The position numbers and the translations under genes were made by a program. The notes under the pieces were generated by a model. It had not been told where the DNA came from, ran no database searches, and saw only the letters and a list, made by a program, of their open reading frames with translations. Shown in pieces: positions 54,218 to 63,263 of a stretch of 64,000 nucleotides of DNA. The stretch's first letter is position 1, and every line of letters begins with the position of its first letter. Source of the stretch: Caenibius sp. (lineage in GTDB: Bacteria; Pseudomonadota; Alphaproteobacteria; Sphingomonadales; Sphingomonadaceae); NCBI GenBank assembly GCA_030830695.1, contig JAURML010000130.1, positions 1-64,000 of the forward strand, in the 5' to 3' direction.

Positions 54218-54293
54218 TGGTGGGCGGTAACGGGCTCGAACCGCTGACCCTCTCGGTGTAAACGAGATGCTCTACCAACTGAGCTAACCGCCC
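54218..54293 (-). tRNA. tRNA-Val (anticodon TAC)
   Basis: 76-nt cloverleaf: acceptor GGGCGGT/ACCGCCC-A, CCA encoded; D arm GCTC-AGTTGGTAGA-GC; anticodon stem CTCG/CGAG around TTTACAC (TAC); T arm with GGTTCGAGCCC. Reads GUA codons (and others by wobble). Ten bases after the TonB receptor stop. Confidence 0.95.
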
Positions 54294-54349
54294 GGCACGC
54301 CGGAAACCGCGCCTTTAAGCCAATTTTCCGTCCCGTCAATGGCGCAGCG

Positions 54350-54928
54350 TCAAGCCGGGTCTGGCACGGCTTGGTCGATCAATCGGGTGGCCTCGGTGCT
54401 GGTCCAGTCGAAATCGCCCGCCAAGCGCCAGACTTCCCTGCCGTTGGCATCGTAAAGCACGCTCATCGGCAGGTTTGCGCCGCCGAAATGGAACGCAAGC
54501 TCGCTTTCCGGATCCAGCCAGGGTTCGAGATGCGCGAATTTGCGCGCGGCGAAGAAGGGCGCGACCGTTTTATCCCCTTCCATGTCCTGGCTGACCGTCA
54601 CGACCCGCAACCTGCCCTTCATTTGCGCCGCCAGCTGGTCAAGGAGCGGCATTTCAGTGACGCATGGCGCGCACCATGTGGCCCAAAGGTTGAGCAGAAC
54701 CGGGGTTCCGCGCAACGCCTTCAGTTCCAGCACCTTGCCGGCCGGATCGGCAAAACGGAAGTCGGGCATCGCAGTTCCGGCATGGCTGGTGTCCACGCTG
54801 CCATCCGCAACGCGTGTTTCGCGCGCATTCGGTTGCACCGGAGCCTCGCTTTGCCTATCGCAGCCAGCACTTGTGAGGGCGAGGCCCAGGACGGCGAATG
54901 TGAGCGAAGGTGACGACATGCGGGGCAC
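54350..54928 (-). CDS. TlpA-like thioredoxin-fold lipoprotein
   Basis: Membrane-anchored periplasmic thiol protein of 192 residues: signal [19 protein letters not shown] with a lipobox, then [42 protein letters not shown] with active-site WCAPC. Reduces or isomerises disulfides, for example in cytochrome c maturation. GTG 54928 with GGAG 6 bases upstream is the best start; ATG 54919 is possible. The 5' end overlaps the divergent argH by 11 bases. Confidence 0.87.
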   Translation of the reverse strand: MPRMSSPSLTFAVLGLALTSAGCDRQSEAPVQPNARETRVADGSVDTSHAGTAMPDFRFADPAGKVLELKALRGTPVLLNLWATWCAPCVTEMPLLDQLAAQMKGRLRVVTVSQDMEGDKTVAPFFAARKFAHLEPWLDPESELAFHFGGANLPMSVLYDANGREVWRLAGDFDWTSTEATRLIDQAVPDPA

Positions 54929-56324
54929 GGAAAGCTCCAACAAGATGTGGGGTGGCCGGTTCGCTGAAGGGCCTAGCGCGATCATGCGCGAAATCAACGC
55001 TTCTATTCCGTTCGACAAGGCGCTATGGCGTCAGGATATCGCCGCGTCCAAGGCGCATGTCGCCATGCTGGGGGCGCAGGGCATCGTTTCGACTGATGAC
55101 ATGGCTGCCATCAGCGCTGGACTAGACCAAGTTGCGGCTGAATATGCGGCGCAGGGCGTTCCCGAAAACTGGGACCTTGAAGATATCCACATGACCACGG
55201 AAAGTCGGCTGGCCGAGCTGGTCGGCTCCGCGGCCGGGCGGCTGCACACCGCCCGCAGCCGCAATGATCAGGTGGCGACGGATTTTCGCCTGTGGGTGCG
55301 CGACGCGATCGATCAGGCTGACGCGGGGCTGGCGGCCCTGCAACGGGCGCTGGTCATGCGTGCGGGCGAACATGCCGACAGCATCATGCCCGGCTTCACG
55401 CATCTGCAGACTGCGCAGCCGGTGACGCTGGGGCATCATCTGATGGCCTATTATGAAATGGTGCGGCGCGATCGCAGCCGCTTTGCCGATGCGCGGGCGC
55501 GGATGAACGAATGCCCGCTTGGTTCGGCTGCGCTGGCCGGCACAGGCTTTCCGATTGACCGGAAGGCGACGGCTGCGGCGCTCGGGTTCGATGGCCCGAC
55601 GGCAAACAGCCTTGATGCCGTGTCCGACCGGGATTTCGCGCTGGATTACCTCTCCGCCGCCATGCAGGCTTCGCTGCATCTCTCGCGGCTGGCGGAGGAA
55701 TTCATTATCTGGGCGAGTCAGCCGTTTGGTTTTGTTGCGCTGCCCGATGCGCTCAGCACCGGCAGTTCGATCATGCCGCAGAAGAAGAACCCCGACGCGG
55801 CGGAGCTGGTGCGCGGCCATGCCGGGCGGATAGTGGGCTGTCTGACCAGCCTGATGGTGACGATGAAGGGGCTGCCGCTTGCCTATTCCAAGGACATGCA
55901 GGACGACAAGCCGCCGGTGTTCGAGGCGGCGGGCCTGCTGGGCCTTTCCATCGCGGCGATGACCGGAATGGTGACGGACAGCGCGTTTCGCACCGAACGA
56001 ATGCGGCAGACGGCGGAGCTTGGCTATGCCACGGCGTCTGATCTGGCCGACTGGTTGGTGCGCGAGGCGGATATTCCCTTCCGCGAGGCGCATCATATCA
56101 CCGGCGCTGCGGTCAAGCTGGCTGAACAGCAGGGCGTGGCGCTCGATGCGCTTTCGCTTGAACAATTAAGGGCGATTGACGCAAGGATTGACGAGCGCGT
56201 GTTCAACGCGCTCTCAGTCGATGCATCAGTCGCCTCGCGCGAGAGTCATGGCGGGACCGCGCCCGATCAGGTCCGCCTTCGCGTTGCCGAGGCCATGGCC
56301 GCCCTGGAAGGAGAATCGCGCTGA
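54918..56324 (+). CDS. argH: Argininosuccinate lyase
   Basis: Splits argininosuccinate into arginine and fumarate. The 468-residue protein starts ...[14 protein letters not shown], has [39 protein letters not shown] and the superfamily signature [12 protein letters not shown]. Length is normal. ATG 54918 has AAGG 7 bases upstream. The start lies inside the divergent tlpA-like gene, so the argH promoter must be within that gene. TGATG links it to the small lipoprotein gene. Confidence 0.95.
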   Translation: MRGTESSNKMWGGRFAEGPSAIMREINASIPFDKALWRQDIAASKAHVAMLGAQGIVSTDDMAAISAGLDQVAAEYAAQGVPENWDLEDIHMTTESRLAELVGSAAGRLHTARSRNDQVATDFRLWVRDAIDQADAGLAALQRALVMRAGEHADSIMPGFTHLQTAQPVTLGHHLMAYYEMVRRDRSRFADARARMNECPLGSAALAGTGFPIDRKATAAALGFDGPTANSLDAVSDRDFALDYLSAAMQASLHLSRLAEEFIIWASQPFGFVALPDALSTGSSIMPQKKNPDAAELVRGHAGRIVGCLTSLMVTMKGLPLAYSKDMQDDKPPVFEAAGLLGLSIAAMTGMVTDSAFRTERMRQTAELGYATASDLADWLVREADIPFREAHHITGAAVKLAEQQGVALDALSLEQLRAIDARIDERVFNALSVDASVASRESHGGTAPDQVRLRVAEAMAALEGESR

Positions 56325-56563
56325 TGCGTCTGGTAATCTCACTTGTGCTGGCACTGGCGCTGTCCGCCTGCGGCAGCCGCAGTGAATTGAAGCCCGCCGT
56401 GGATGCGAGCCTGCCACCGGCGCCTTATGGCGCCGATGCTCCGCACAGCGCCAAGGAGCTGCTGGAAGTGCCGGCACAGGCCGATCTGGGGCGCAGCATC
56501 GAATTGCGCAGGCGATCGGAAGAGCGCGAGACTGACCCGTTCGACCTTCCGCCGGAAGGATAA
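56324..56563 (+). CDS. Small lipoprotein between argH and lysA
   Basis: Lipoprotein of 79 residues: signal [19 protein letters not shown] with lipobox LSAC, then a Pro-rich, charged tail (PPAPYGADAPHSAKELL and RRSEERETDPFDLPPEG). A lipoprotein gene at this place between argH and lysA is a common alphaproteobacterial arrangement. Function unknown. It shares one base with the argH stop, and lysA starts 3 bases after it. Confidence 0.8.
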   Translation: MRLVISLVLALALSACGSRSELKPAVDASLPPAPYGADAPHSAKELLEVPAQADLGRSIELRRRSEERETDPFDLPPEG

Positions 56564-56566
56564 GCG

Positions 56567-57826
56567 GTGGATCATTTCCAGCTCAAGCACGGCATCCTGC
56601 ATGCGGAGGATGTACCGATTGACCGGATCGCGGACGAAGTCGGCACGCCGGTCTATATCTATTCGCACGCCACGCTGACCCGCCATGCCCGGGTGTTCCG
56701 CGATGCGCTGTCGGTCCTGCCGCGCGTACACCTGGCATTTGCGGTCAAGTCGAACCCGAATCTCGCCGTGCTGAAAGTGCTGCAGCGCGAAGGGTATGGC
56801 GCCGATGTGGTGTCCGAAGGGGAAATGCACCGGGCGCTGGCTGCTGGCATGCGCGCGCAGGACATCGTCTTTTCCGGCGTCGGCAAGAGCGCTGCGGAAC
56901 TGGCTGCGGGGCTGGAAGCAGGGATCGGGCAGTTCAACCTCGAAAGTGAGGAGGAAGGCCTCGAACTGGCCGCGCTTGCGGCCGCGCGCGGCATTCGCGC
57001 CGTGGCGGCCCTGCGCGTCAATCCAGATGTCGAGGCGGGGACGCATGCCAAGATTTCCACCGGTAAGGCGGAAAACAAGTTCGGCGTAACCTATGACCGG
57101 GCGGCGGAGATCTATGCGCGGCTGTCCGCGCTGCCGGGGATCGAGATGCGCGGTCTGGCGGTGCATATCGGCAGCCAGCTTGCCCGGCTCGAACCGCTGC
57201 GTGATGCCTTTGCCCGCATGGGCGATTTGATGCGCCTGCTGCGCGGCCAGGGGCTCCGTGTCACGCATATGGATCTTGGCGGCGGGCTGGGTGTTCCTTA
57301 CCGGGCGGACGAGACATTCCCCAGCCCTGCCGAATATGCCGCGATGGTTGCCGAAGCGACCCGGGGCTGGAACGTTACGCTGATGTTCGAGCCGGGGCGC
57401 GTGATCGCGGGCAATACGGGGGTTCTGGTTACCCGAGTGATCCGGGTGAAGGCCGGGGTGAACTGCCCCTTCGTGGTGGTGGACGCGGCCATGAACGACC
57501 TTGCCCGGCCCTCGCTCTACGACGCCTGGCATGATTTCGTCGCGGTGCGGCCCAATGGCAAGCGCATGGTGGCCAGCATCGTCGGCCCGATCTGCGAAAG
57601 CTCCGACACTTTCGCGAAGGAACGCGATATCGATGCGGTCGCGGCGGGTGATCTTGCTGTTTTTCGAACCGCCGGCGCCTATGGCGCGACCATGGCCAAC
57701 ACATACAACAGCCGCCCGCTGGTGCCCGAGGTGATGGTGGATGGCAGCCGCTACGCCATCGTCGCTGACCGGATTGATCCGGCGGCCATTCTGGCGGCGG
57801 AGCATGTGCCGGACTGGCTGGCCTGA
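56567..57826 (+). CDS. lysA: Diaminopimelate decarboxylase
   Basis: Last step of lysine synthesis: meso-DAP to lysine, PLP dependent. The 419-residue protein has PLP Lys61 in LAFAVKSNPN, then ADVVSEGEMHRAL, GQFNLESEEE, HIGSQLARLEP, DLGGGLGVPYR, EPGRVIAGNTG and GPICESSDTFAK with the catalytic Cys. GTG start at 56567, after a GAAGGA site. Its stop overlaps the next ATG (TGATG). Confidence 0.95.
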   Translation: MDHFQLKHGILHAEDVPIDRIADEVGTPVYIYSHATLTRHARVFRDALSVLPRVHLAFAVKSNPNLAVLKVLQREGYGADVVSEGEMHRALAAGMRAQDIVFSGVGKSAAELAAGLEAGIGQFNLESEEEGLELAALAAARGIRAVAALRVNPDVEAGTHAKISTGKAENKFGVTYDRAAEIYARLSALPGIEMRGLAVHIGSQLARLEPLRDAFARMGDLMRLLRGQGLRVTHMDLGGGLGVPYRADETFPSPAEYAAMVAEATRGWNVTLMFEPGRVIAGNTGVLVTRVIRVKAGVNCPFVVVDAAMNDLARPSLYDAWHDFVAVRPNGKRMVASIVGPICESSDTFAKERDIDAVAAGDLAVFRTAGAYGATMANTYNSRPLVPEVMVDGSRYAIVADRIDPAAILAAEHVPDWLA

Positions 57827-58596
57827 TGCGCAGCCTGCCGCTTTTCCACCGCGTCGCGGGGCAGCGGGTAGTGGTTCTGGGCGATGGTGACGCAGCGGCG
57901 GCAAAGCGGCGACTGGTGGAGCGGGCAGGAGGTATCCCGGTTGGCGAGCCGGAGGCGCATCATGCGCGGCTGGCGTTCATCGCGCTGGAGGAGGAGCGCG
58001 AGGCGCGCGCGGCGGCGATGCGTCTGCGTGGTCTTGGTCTGCTGGTGAATGCGGCCGACCGGCCAGAACTGTGCGATTTTACGGTGCCCAGCCTGCTGGA
58101 GCGTGATCCCGTACTGCTGGCGATCGGGACGAGCGGAGCGTCGGCAGGGCTTGCCAAGCATCTCCGGCTCCGACTGGAAGCACTCTTGCCTCAGGGCCTG
58201 GGGCGCCTTGCCGCCGCGCTGGAGGGCGCGCGCGATGCCATGCGGGCGCGCTGGCCCGATGCCGGGGCGCGGCGCAATGCACTTGATAGGGCGCTGGGCG
58301 AGGGCGGCAGGCTCGATCCGCTGCGCGAACATGGTGGCGGTGCGGTTACGCAATGGCTGGATGAGCCCGATCGGCCGGAGCCAACGGGCCTGATCGAACT
58401 GGCCATCTTCAGCGCCGATCCCGACGATCTGACGCTGCGGCAGGCCCGGCTGCTGGGCATGGCAGATGTGATTTATCATGATGATTCCATCTCGCCTGCG
58501 ATTCTCGATCGTGCCCGCGCCGATGCCGCACGTCGACCGCTGGCGCAGGCCACGGCGGCGCAGGACAGGCTTTCGATCGTGCTGAAATCAGCCTGA
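57826..58596 (+). CDS. Precorrin-2 dehydrogenase/ferrochelatase-like protein (CysG N-part) with SUMT remnant
   Basis: Protein of 256 residues. The N-terminal NAD-binding piece RVVVLGDGDAAAAKRRLVERAGG and the helical dimer part (LAIGTSGASAGLAKHLRLRLEALLP) match the CysG dehydrogenase-chelatase that makes siroheme from precorrin-2. The last ~75 residues start like uroporphyrinogen methyltransferase (IFSADPDDLTLRQARLLGMADVIYHD) but the GxGPG motif is lost and the rest is absent, so methylation is not expected. Coupled to lysA by TGATG. Confidence 0.8.
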   Translation: MRSLPLFHRVAGQRVVVLGDGDAAAAKRRLVERAGGIPVGEPEAHHARLAFIALEEEREARAAAMRLRGLGLLVNAADRPELCDFTVPSLLERDPVLLAIGTSGASAGLAKHLRLRLEALLPQGLGRLAAALEGARDAMRARWPDAGARRNALDRALGEGGRLDPLREHGGGAVTQWLDEPDRPEPTGLIELAIFSADPDDLTLRQARLLGMADVIYHDDSISPAILDRARADAARRPLAQATAAQDRLSIVLKSA

Positions 58597-58704
58597 AAAC
58601 CGCAGAATTCCGGCGATTAAAATCTTTTAACTTAACCTGAGCACGCCCCCCCGGCAGCATCTCCCCGAGGCGAAATTGCCTCACCGACCAGGGGAGACCT
58701 TTCC

Positions 58705-58863
58705 ATGAAACTGCCTCAAATCGATTTGTCCCAGCTGCCTGACCTCGACACGCTGACCGGCCTGTTCGGCAGCGGCAACGCCGGCTTGCCGGGCACGGAT
58801 GACCGCATCGTCATCATGATGACCTATCTTTACGAAACCTTCCCGGTTTCGGGCCTCATCTGA
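58705..58863 (+). CDS. Small 52-residue protein, possible peptide precursor
   Basis: Short gene with a strong AGGGGAGA site 7 bases before ATG 58705 and stop TGA at 58861. The first 25 residues are Leu/Asp/Pro rich (IDLSQLPDLDTLTGLFG), then a Gly-rich hinge (GSGNAGLPG), then TDDRIVIMMTYLYETFPVSG plus two hydrophobic residues. No signal peptide and no helix long enough to be a clear membrane anchor. Leader-hinge-core layout resembles precursors of modified peptides; function unproven. It is followed after 28 bases by three unrecognised genes. Confidence 0.7.
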   Translation: MKLPQIDLSQLPDLDTLTGLFGSGNAGLPGTDDRIVIMMTYLYETFPVSGLI

Positions 58864-58891
58864 ACAGGCGCATGAGCTGAGGAGACTGGCG

Positions 58892-59323
58892 ATGCGGATT
58901 GATCCAGCGCAGTGGGCGATGCGGACCAATGACGAAGCGCAACGCCAGGCTCAGCACGCAATGGTCGAGGCAGCCGCCGCATGGCGCCAGCAATCGTGCT
59001 GGCGTGATGTCGCTGCCGGGATCAGGGTGTTCGGCGAAGGCGCAGGGCTTGCGCAATGTCCGGCGCTCGTCACCCTGTTTGCGCCAGACGGCGCAGGACA
59101 GAAGCTGGCGCGCGCCTTCGTCAAACATTTTCTTACAGTGCTGGCTCGCGAACCGCTGGCCCAGGTGCCTTCGCGCTATGCCGCCAATGGCTCGGTAATG
59201 ACGCTGATGTTGGCGGCGAGCGGACGCGCCACGCTCTCGCTGGTGCTGTTCGACGGTGCGCGGCTGGCCGACGTCCCGCTCCCCAGTCTGCCGGATTTGC
59301 CCAAGGGGAACGACGGGAACTGA
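58892..59323 (+). CDS. Unrecognised protein A of the small-peptide locus
   Basis: Protein of 143 residues, no recognised domain: RIDPAQWAMRTNDEAQRQAQHAM, then AAWRQQSCWRDVAAGIRVFG, ALVTLFAPDGAGQKLARAF and SVMTLMLAASGRATLSLVLF. Alpha-helical and beta segments alternate. Clear Shine-Dalgarno GAGGAGA. The next ATG overlaps the stop (TGATG), so products A and B are probably made together. Confidence 0.75.
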   Translation: MRIDPAQWAMRTNDEAQRQAQHAMVEAAAAWRQQSCWRDVAAGIRVFGEGAGLAQCPALVTLFAPDGAGQKLARAFVKHFLTVLAREPLAQVPSRYAANGSVMTLMLAASGRATLSLVLFDGARLADVPLPSLPDLPKGNDGN

Positions 59324-59811
59324 TGATTGCCGGTTGCGGCGAAGGGCGGCTGGTTGAACGTGTGCATTCCCATGGCCCGCTTTCGTCGCGGCTGCTGCAT
59401 TTCCAGCCGGGCCAGATACTGGACATTGACACCGCCCGGCAGGCCTTGCTGGTCGAGCGGGTGGATGGCGCGATGATGACCATGCGCCTGATGCGCACCG
59501 CGCAGGAGCCAGGGCCATCGCGCGAATATGCGTTGAGCGACGGGCGGCTGGTGCATCAATCCGCCGGGACAATCGGCGAAAGCGCTCAGGAACTGATGCT
59601 GGCCCTGCTGGGGCGAATGAAGCGCGCCGATGCCGTGCCGTTGATGGCCCGGATGAGCGGCGAGGGCGGCGAGAGCTTGCGCTGGCAGGCACTGCGCGAA
59701 TGCCTTGCACTGGATAGTGGGGCGGGGTTCCGCGCATTATGCGCGATTGCAGCAGATCCGGGCGATGTGCTGGCTGCGCCAGCCGGGGCGTTGCGCGCGC
59801 AATTGCTTTAA
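59323..59811 (+). CDS. Unrecognised protein B with a helical C-terminal half
   Basis: Protein of 162 residues. The first half is beta-rich (GPLSSRLLHFQPGQILDIDTARQALLVERVDGAMMTMRLMR), possibly a barrel. The second half is helical, HEAT-like (ESLRWQALRECLALDSGAGFRALCAIAADPGDVLAAPAG), with a pattern similar to the C-terminus of the next protein. Function unknown. ATG 59323 was chosen because it couples to the previous stop. Confidence 0.72.
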   Translation: MIAGCGEGRLVERVHSHGPLSSRLLHFQPGQILDIDTARQALLVERVDGAMMTMRLMRTAQEPGPSREYALSDGRLVHQSAGTIGESAQELMLALLGRMKRADAVPLMARMSGEGGESLRWQALRECLALDSGAGFRALCAIAADPGDVLAAPAGALRAQLL

Positions 59812-59855
59812 GCCTATCCCGTGCTTGCCGGGATGCTGGAAGTGGAGGACATGCC

Positions 59856-60758
59856 ATGCCCCGCATAATCGAAGGTGCGGACAGCGCCTGCTGCGAACTT
59901 GCCGAATGCGTTGCCGCGCTGGGCGAAACCGGGTTCGAGCCTGAGGATGAAGCCAGCCTTGCCCATGCAGCCAGCTGGCTGCGGCGGCTGGGCAACAATC
60001 GCACATTTCTGGGCGACATCATGCTGAAGCGGCTGGCGGAGCGCCATCGCGAAGACCCGGAACAGAGTGCCTATGGCCCGCAGGTCATCATGCTCTCGCG
60101 CCCGTCGGGCGACTTCTTCCTGGGCGCCAATATCTGGCCTTCGCAAGACGAGCACATGTTTCGAGCCAGCGGCGGCGGAACCTTTGTGTATGGTGTGCCG
60201 CACGATCACAATTTCGATTTTCTGACCGTCAGCTATTTCGGACCCGGCTACTGGAGCGACTATTACGAGTTCGATTACGAGCGACTGCACGGCTGGACCG
60301 GTGAGAAGGCCGAACTGCGGTTTGTGGAGCGCAGCCGCCTCGAACCCGGCAAGCTGATGCATTACCGCGCGCATCGCGACGTGCACAGCCAGCTCCCCCC
60401 CGATGCGCTGTCAGTCTCGCTTAACATCATGCACATGCGCCCCAGCCAGGCCTGGTTCGATCAATATCGGTTCGACACGGAGAAGGACGAGGTCAGCGCG
60501 ATTCTCAATCACGGGGCCAGTGAGATCTTCCTGCGGATCGCGGTCGCGCTGGGCGGAGAGGAGGCGCTGGACCTGGCTGAACGTTTCGGCGGCCATCACC
60601 CCAGCGACCGGATGCGTCTGGTTGCATGGGATGCACAGGCAGCCGCGCTTTGCGATCCGGCCGCGCGCGATGCCCTGTGGCGCCGGGCCGAAGCGTCTGG
60701 CAACCGGATGGTGGCGATGGAGGCGCGGGCGCGCCGCGCCGCCTTGCAGACCGCCTGA
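59856..60758 (+). CDS. Cupin-like protein of the small-peptide locus
   Basis: Protein of 300 residues. Central cupin-like pattern: HDH at 116-118 (YGVPHDHNFDF), acidic residues near 138 and a second His region (MHYRAHRDVHSQLPPDALSVSLN, residues 168-190), enough for an iron-type metal site. The C-terminal 90 residues are helical repeats. Non-heme oxygenase or epimerase-type chemistry is possible; no close family was recognised. ATG 59856 has GGAGG 7 bases upstream. Confidence 0.75.
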   Translation: MPRIIEGADSACCELAECVAALGETGFEPEDEASLAHAASWLRRLGNNRTFLGDIMLKRLAERHREDPEQSAYGPQVIMLSRPSGDFFLGANIWPSQDEHMFRASGGGTFVYGVPHDHNFDFLTVSYFGPGYWSDYYEFDYERLHGWTGEKAELRFVERSRLEPGKLMHYRAHRDVHSQLPPDALSVSLNIMHMRPSQAWFDQYRFDTEKDEVSAILNHGASEIFLRIAVALGGEEALDLAERFGGHHPSDRMRLVAWDAQAAALCDPAARDALWRRAEASGNRMVAMEARARRAALQTA

Positions 60759-60768
60759 GTTCGGGCAG

Positions 60769-61251
60769 TCAGGCCGCCGATCCGGCCAGCGCGTCAATCG
60801 CGCCCTGCAGGATCACGGCCGCTGCAGCCGAATCGATCCGTTCGGCCCGCTTGGCGCGGCTCATGTCCTGTTCGATCAGCCCCCGTTCCGCGCTGGCGGT
60901 GGACCAGCGTTCGTCCCACAGCAGGATTGGCAGGCCCAGCACCGACAGGTTGCGGGCAAAGGCTCGGGCCGCCTGCGCGCGCGGGCCTTCGCTGCCATCC
61001 ATGTTGAGCGGCAGGCCAATGACGATGCCCGCCACGCCGCGTTCTGCAATCAGCAGTTCGAGCGCCGTCTTGTCGCGGGCGAATTTTCCGCGCGGCAGGG
61101 TCTTGCCGGGCGAGGCAAAATGCCAGCCGCTGTCACAAAAGGCGGTTCCGATCGTTTTCGTGCCGTGATCGAGACCAAGCAGCACGCCGCCCTGAGGTAG
61201 CGCATCGCGAAATTCCGCCGCGACTGTGGTGATCAATGCCCGCCCGCCCAT
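60769..61251 (-). CDS. ruvX: Holliday junction resolvase-like YqgF/RuvX
   Basis: RNase H-fold nuclease of 160 residues, implicated in pre-16S rRNA processing: VLLGLDHGTKTIGTAFCD carries the first Asp, GIVIGLPLNMDGSEGPRAQ follows, and LLWDERWSTASAERGL and IDSAAAAVILQGAID complete it. ATG 61251 overlaps the upstream hydrolase stop by 19 bases; TTG 61236 is an alternative. Confidence 0.92.
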   Translation of the reverse strand: MGGRALITTVAAEFRDALPQGGVLLGLDHGTKTIGTAFCDSGWHFASPGKTLPRGKFARDKTALELLIAERGVAGIVIGLPLNMDGSEGPRAQAARAFARNLSVLGLPILLWDERWSTASAERGLIEQDMSRAKRAERIDSAAAAVILQGAIDALAGSAA

Positions 61252-62384
61252 GCGTTTACCCGGCGGATCGCATCCAGGCGCAGATTCTCCCAGAACAGGG
61301 GGATGTCGTAGACGTGGTAATTGTTCCCGGGGAAGACGAGATTGCCCATCTCGGGCGGCTGACCGATCAGCAGCAGTCCGCGCGAATCGCATCTTGCCGG
61401 CACCATCGCGGGGCGCAATGTCCCGCTCTTCATCAGCAGATCGGGCACCAGTGTGCCGCGATTCAGTCCGGCGTCCGCAGTGCCACCGGTTGTTCCGGTC
61501 AACGGATTGAAGCACAGGATCGCCTCCTCGCCGCGCGGCTTGCCATCGAAACCCGAAGTTTCGCTGAATTTGGCCAACGCCAGGCCAGGGTCGGCAGGTT
61601 CGGCAAAGCTCATCCAGCTGGCGATGCAGCCGCTCTGATCCGGCTGTGCGCAGGGTTGCAGGCCAAGTTCGGGCAGATCGTGCGACAGTGAAACCGGCCA
61701 GCCGACAGCATACACCGCCGCGATGCGCCCCGCCTCTGGCGTTCCTTTCACATGTTCGCGCAGCAGGCGCAGCAGGTGCAGCGCGCCCTGACTGTGCCCG
61801 GCAAGGACGATCGGCGTGTCCCGGTCAATGCTTGAAAGGAAGAAGGCAAAGGCCTGCTCGACGTCTGCATAGGCGGCATCAAGGGCCTTGTCGCCATCCG
61901 GCGTGTCAGTCAGGAACGCCCCGAACGCTGCCTGACGATAGCGCGGCACCCAGATTTCGCGGGCGGCGTTGAACGGGCTGGCAGTGAGATGAATGAGATT
62001 GCGCGCCCGGTCCTGCGATTCCACATCGTCGAGCGGTGCGTTCCAGTGGCTGGTTGCCAGATAGCTGGTCGGGTGAATGTAGAACACCGCAAAGGCAGGC
62101 GGGGGTGCAGGCGCGGGATCGGCCGGGGTGGGCAGTCCGGCGCGATCCTGTTCCGCCATCGCCGGTTGCCAGCGCGCCGGATCGCCGGTGCCAAGCCCGG
62201 GGCGGGAAAACCACATCGCCGGGTCGTTATAGGCATTGTCATCGAGCGGTTGCTGCTGTTCGAAAACGCTGCGTGGAACGAAGGCAAACCGAGAAAGTTC
62301 ATTCGACCAGATGCGCAATACGAACAGGCCTGCGATCACCAGAATGACGGCGATGGCGACGAGGTAGAGGAATTTGCGGGCCAT
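61233..62384 (-). CDS. DUF3089 alpha/beta-hydrolase, membrane anchored
   Basis: Protein of 383 residues. An N-terminal membrane helix (FLYLVAIAVILVIAGLFVL) anchors an exported alpha/beta-hydrolase-like domain with YIHPTSYLATSHWNAPLDD and nucleophile elbow AGHSQGALHLLRLLREH. DUF3089 is found in lysophospholipase-like proteins. Substrate unknown. The stop is inside ruvX; 9 bases separate it from lepB. Confidence 0.85.
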   Translation of the reverse strand: MARKFLYLVAIAVILVIAGLFVLRIWSNELSRFAFVPRSVFEQQQPLDDNAYNDPAMWFSRPGLGTGDPARWQPAMAEQDRAGLPTPADPAPAPPPAFAVFYIHPTSYLATSHWNAPLDDVESQDRARNLIHLTASPFNAAREIWVPRYRQAAFGAFLTDTPDGDKALDAAYADVEQAFAFFLSSIDRDTPIVLAGHSQGALHLLRLLREHVKGTPEAGRIAAVYAVGWPVSLSHDLPELGLQPCAQPDQSGCIASWMSFAEPADPGLALAKFSETSGFDGKPRGEEAILCFNPLTGTTGGTADAGLNRGTLVPDLLMKSGTLRPAMVPARCDSRGLLLIGQPPEMGNLVFPGNNYHVYDIPLFWENLRLDAIRRVNAWAGGH

Positions 62385-62393
62385 GCGCGATCC

Positions 62394-63263
62394 TTATCCG
62401 GTGGTGTCGGCCGGCGCGGCGAGGGGCGGGCGCAGGCTCGTCCATGCGCGGCCCTGACGCAGCGATCTGAACCAGGTCAAGGGGTTCAGCGTTTCTTCTC
62501 CATCCAAAGAAAAAGTGATGAATTCCGCGCGTCCGCCCACATTTTCCAGCGGAACCGGGCCGCCCAGGCCACGTTCGAATGTTTCCGCCCGGCTGTCCGC
62601 AGAATGATCGCGATTGTCGCCCATCAGAAAGACATGATCTGCCGGAACTTCGATCTCGGCCATATTGTCCAGCCGCTGGCGCATGTGATCGATCACCAGA
62701 TAGGTCGCGCCATTGGGCAGCGTTTCGCGCAGCACGGGCAGTTCGCACACCGCCTTGCCAGATGGCTTGCGCTTCCTGAGGCCGGGATAATCCTGGTCCG
62801 AACAGGGCGAATTGGGGTAGACCGGCAGTTCGATCGCCGGTTCTACGGCCTGGGGCACGGGCTTGCCATTGAGGATAATCTGCCCGTTCACCACCGCGAT
62901 GCGATCGCCCGGCAGGGCCACCACGCGCTTGATATAATCCTCGTCCCGGTCAGGCGGCACGGCAATCACGATGTCGCCATATTCGGGCGTTGCCCCGAAC
63001 AGGCGCTGGCTGAAGCGCGGCAGCACATGGAAGGAGGCCGAAACCCATGACCAGCCATAGGGATATTTGCTGACCACCAGCCGGTCACCGACCTGCAGCG
63101 AGGGCATCATCGATTGCGACGGGATATAGAATGGCTTAGCGATCAGGCTGTGGAAGGCAAGCACCGCCAGCAGCATCAGGGCCAGCCCGCGTAATTCGCT
63201 GATGAGGTTGACGGGTTCCCTGTCCCGCGCCGGGGCTTCGCGCTGTTCCTGCAATTCGGTCAT
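62394..63263 (-). CDS. lepB: Signal peptidase I
   Basis: Cleaves signal peptides of exported proteins in the inner membrane. The 289-residue protein has one N-terminal helix ([22 protein letters not shown]), catalytic Ser51 in PSQSMMPSL, the Lys region [12 protein letters not shown] and box [15 protein letters not shown] 63263 overlaps the acpS stop by 4 bases. Order pdxJ-acpS-lepB is typical of alphaproteobacteria. Confidence 0.95.
   Translation of the reverse strand: MTELQEQREAPARDREPVNLISELRGLALMLLAVLAFHSLIAKPFYIPSQSMMPSLQVGDRLVVSKYPYGWSWVSASFHVLPRFSQRLFGATPEYGDIVIAVPPDRDEDYIKRVVALPGDRIAVVNGQIILNGKPVPQAVEPAIELPVYPNSPCSDQDYPGLRKRKPSGKAVCELPVLRETLPNGATYLVIDHMRQRLDNMAEIEVPADHVFLMGDNRDHSADSRAETFERGLGGPVPLENVGGRAEFITFSLDGEETLNPLTWFRSLRQGRAWTSLRPPLAAPADTTG

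Noticed and set aside
54218-54293. tRNA-Val as an integration site for an island
   Set aside because: No integrase, no second copy of the tRNA 3' end and no change in gene type on either side were seen.
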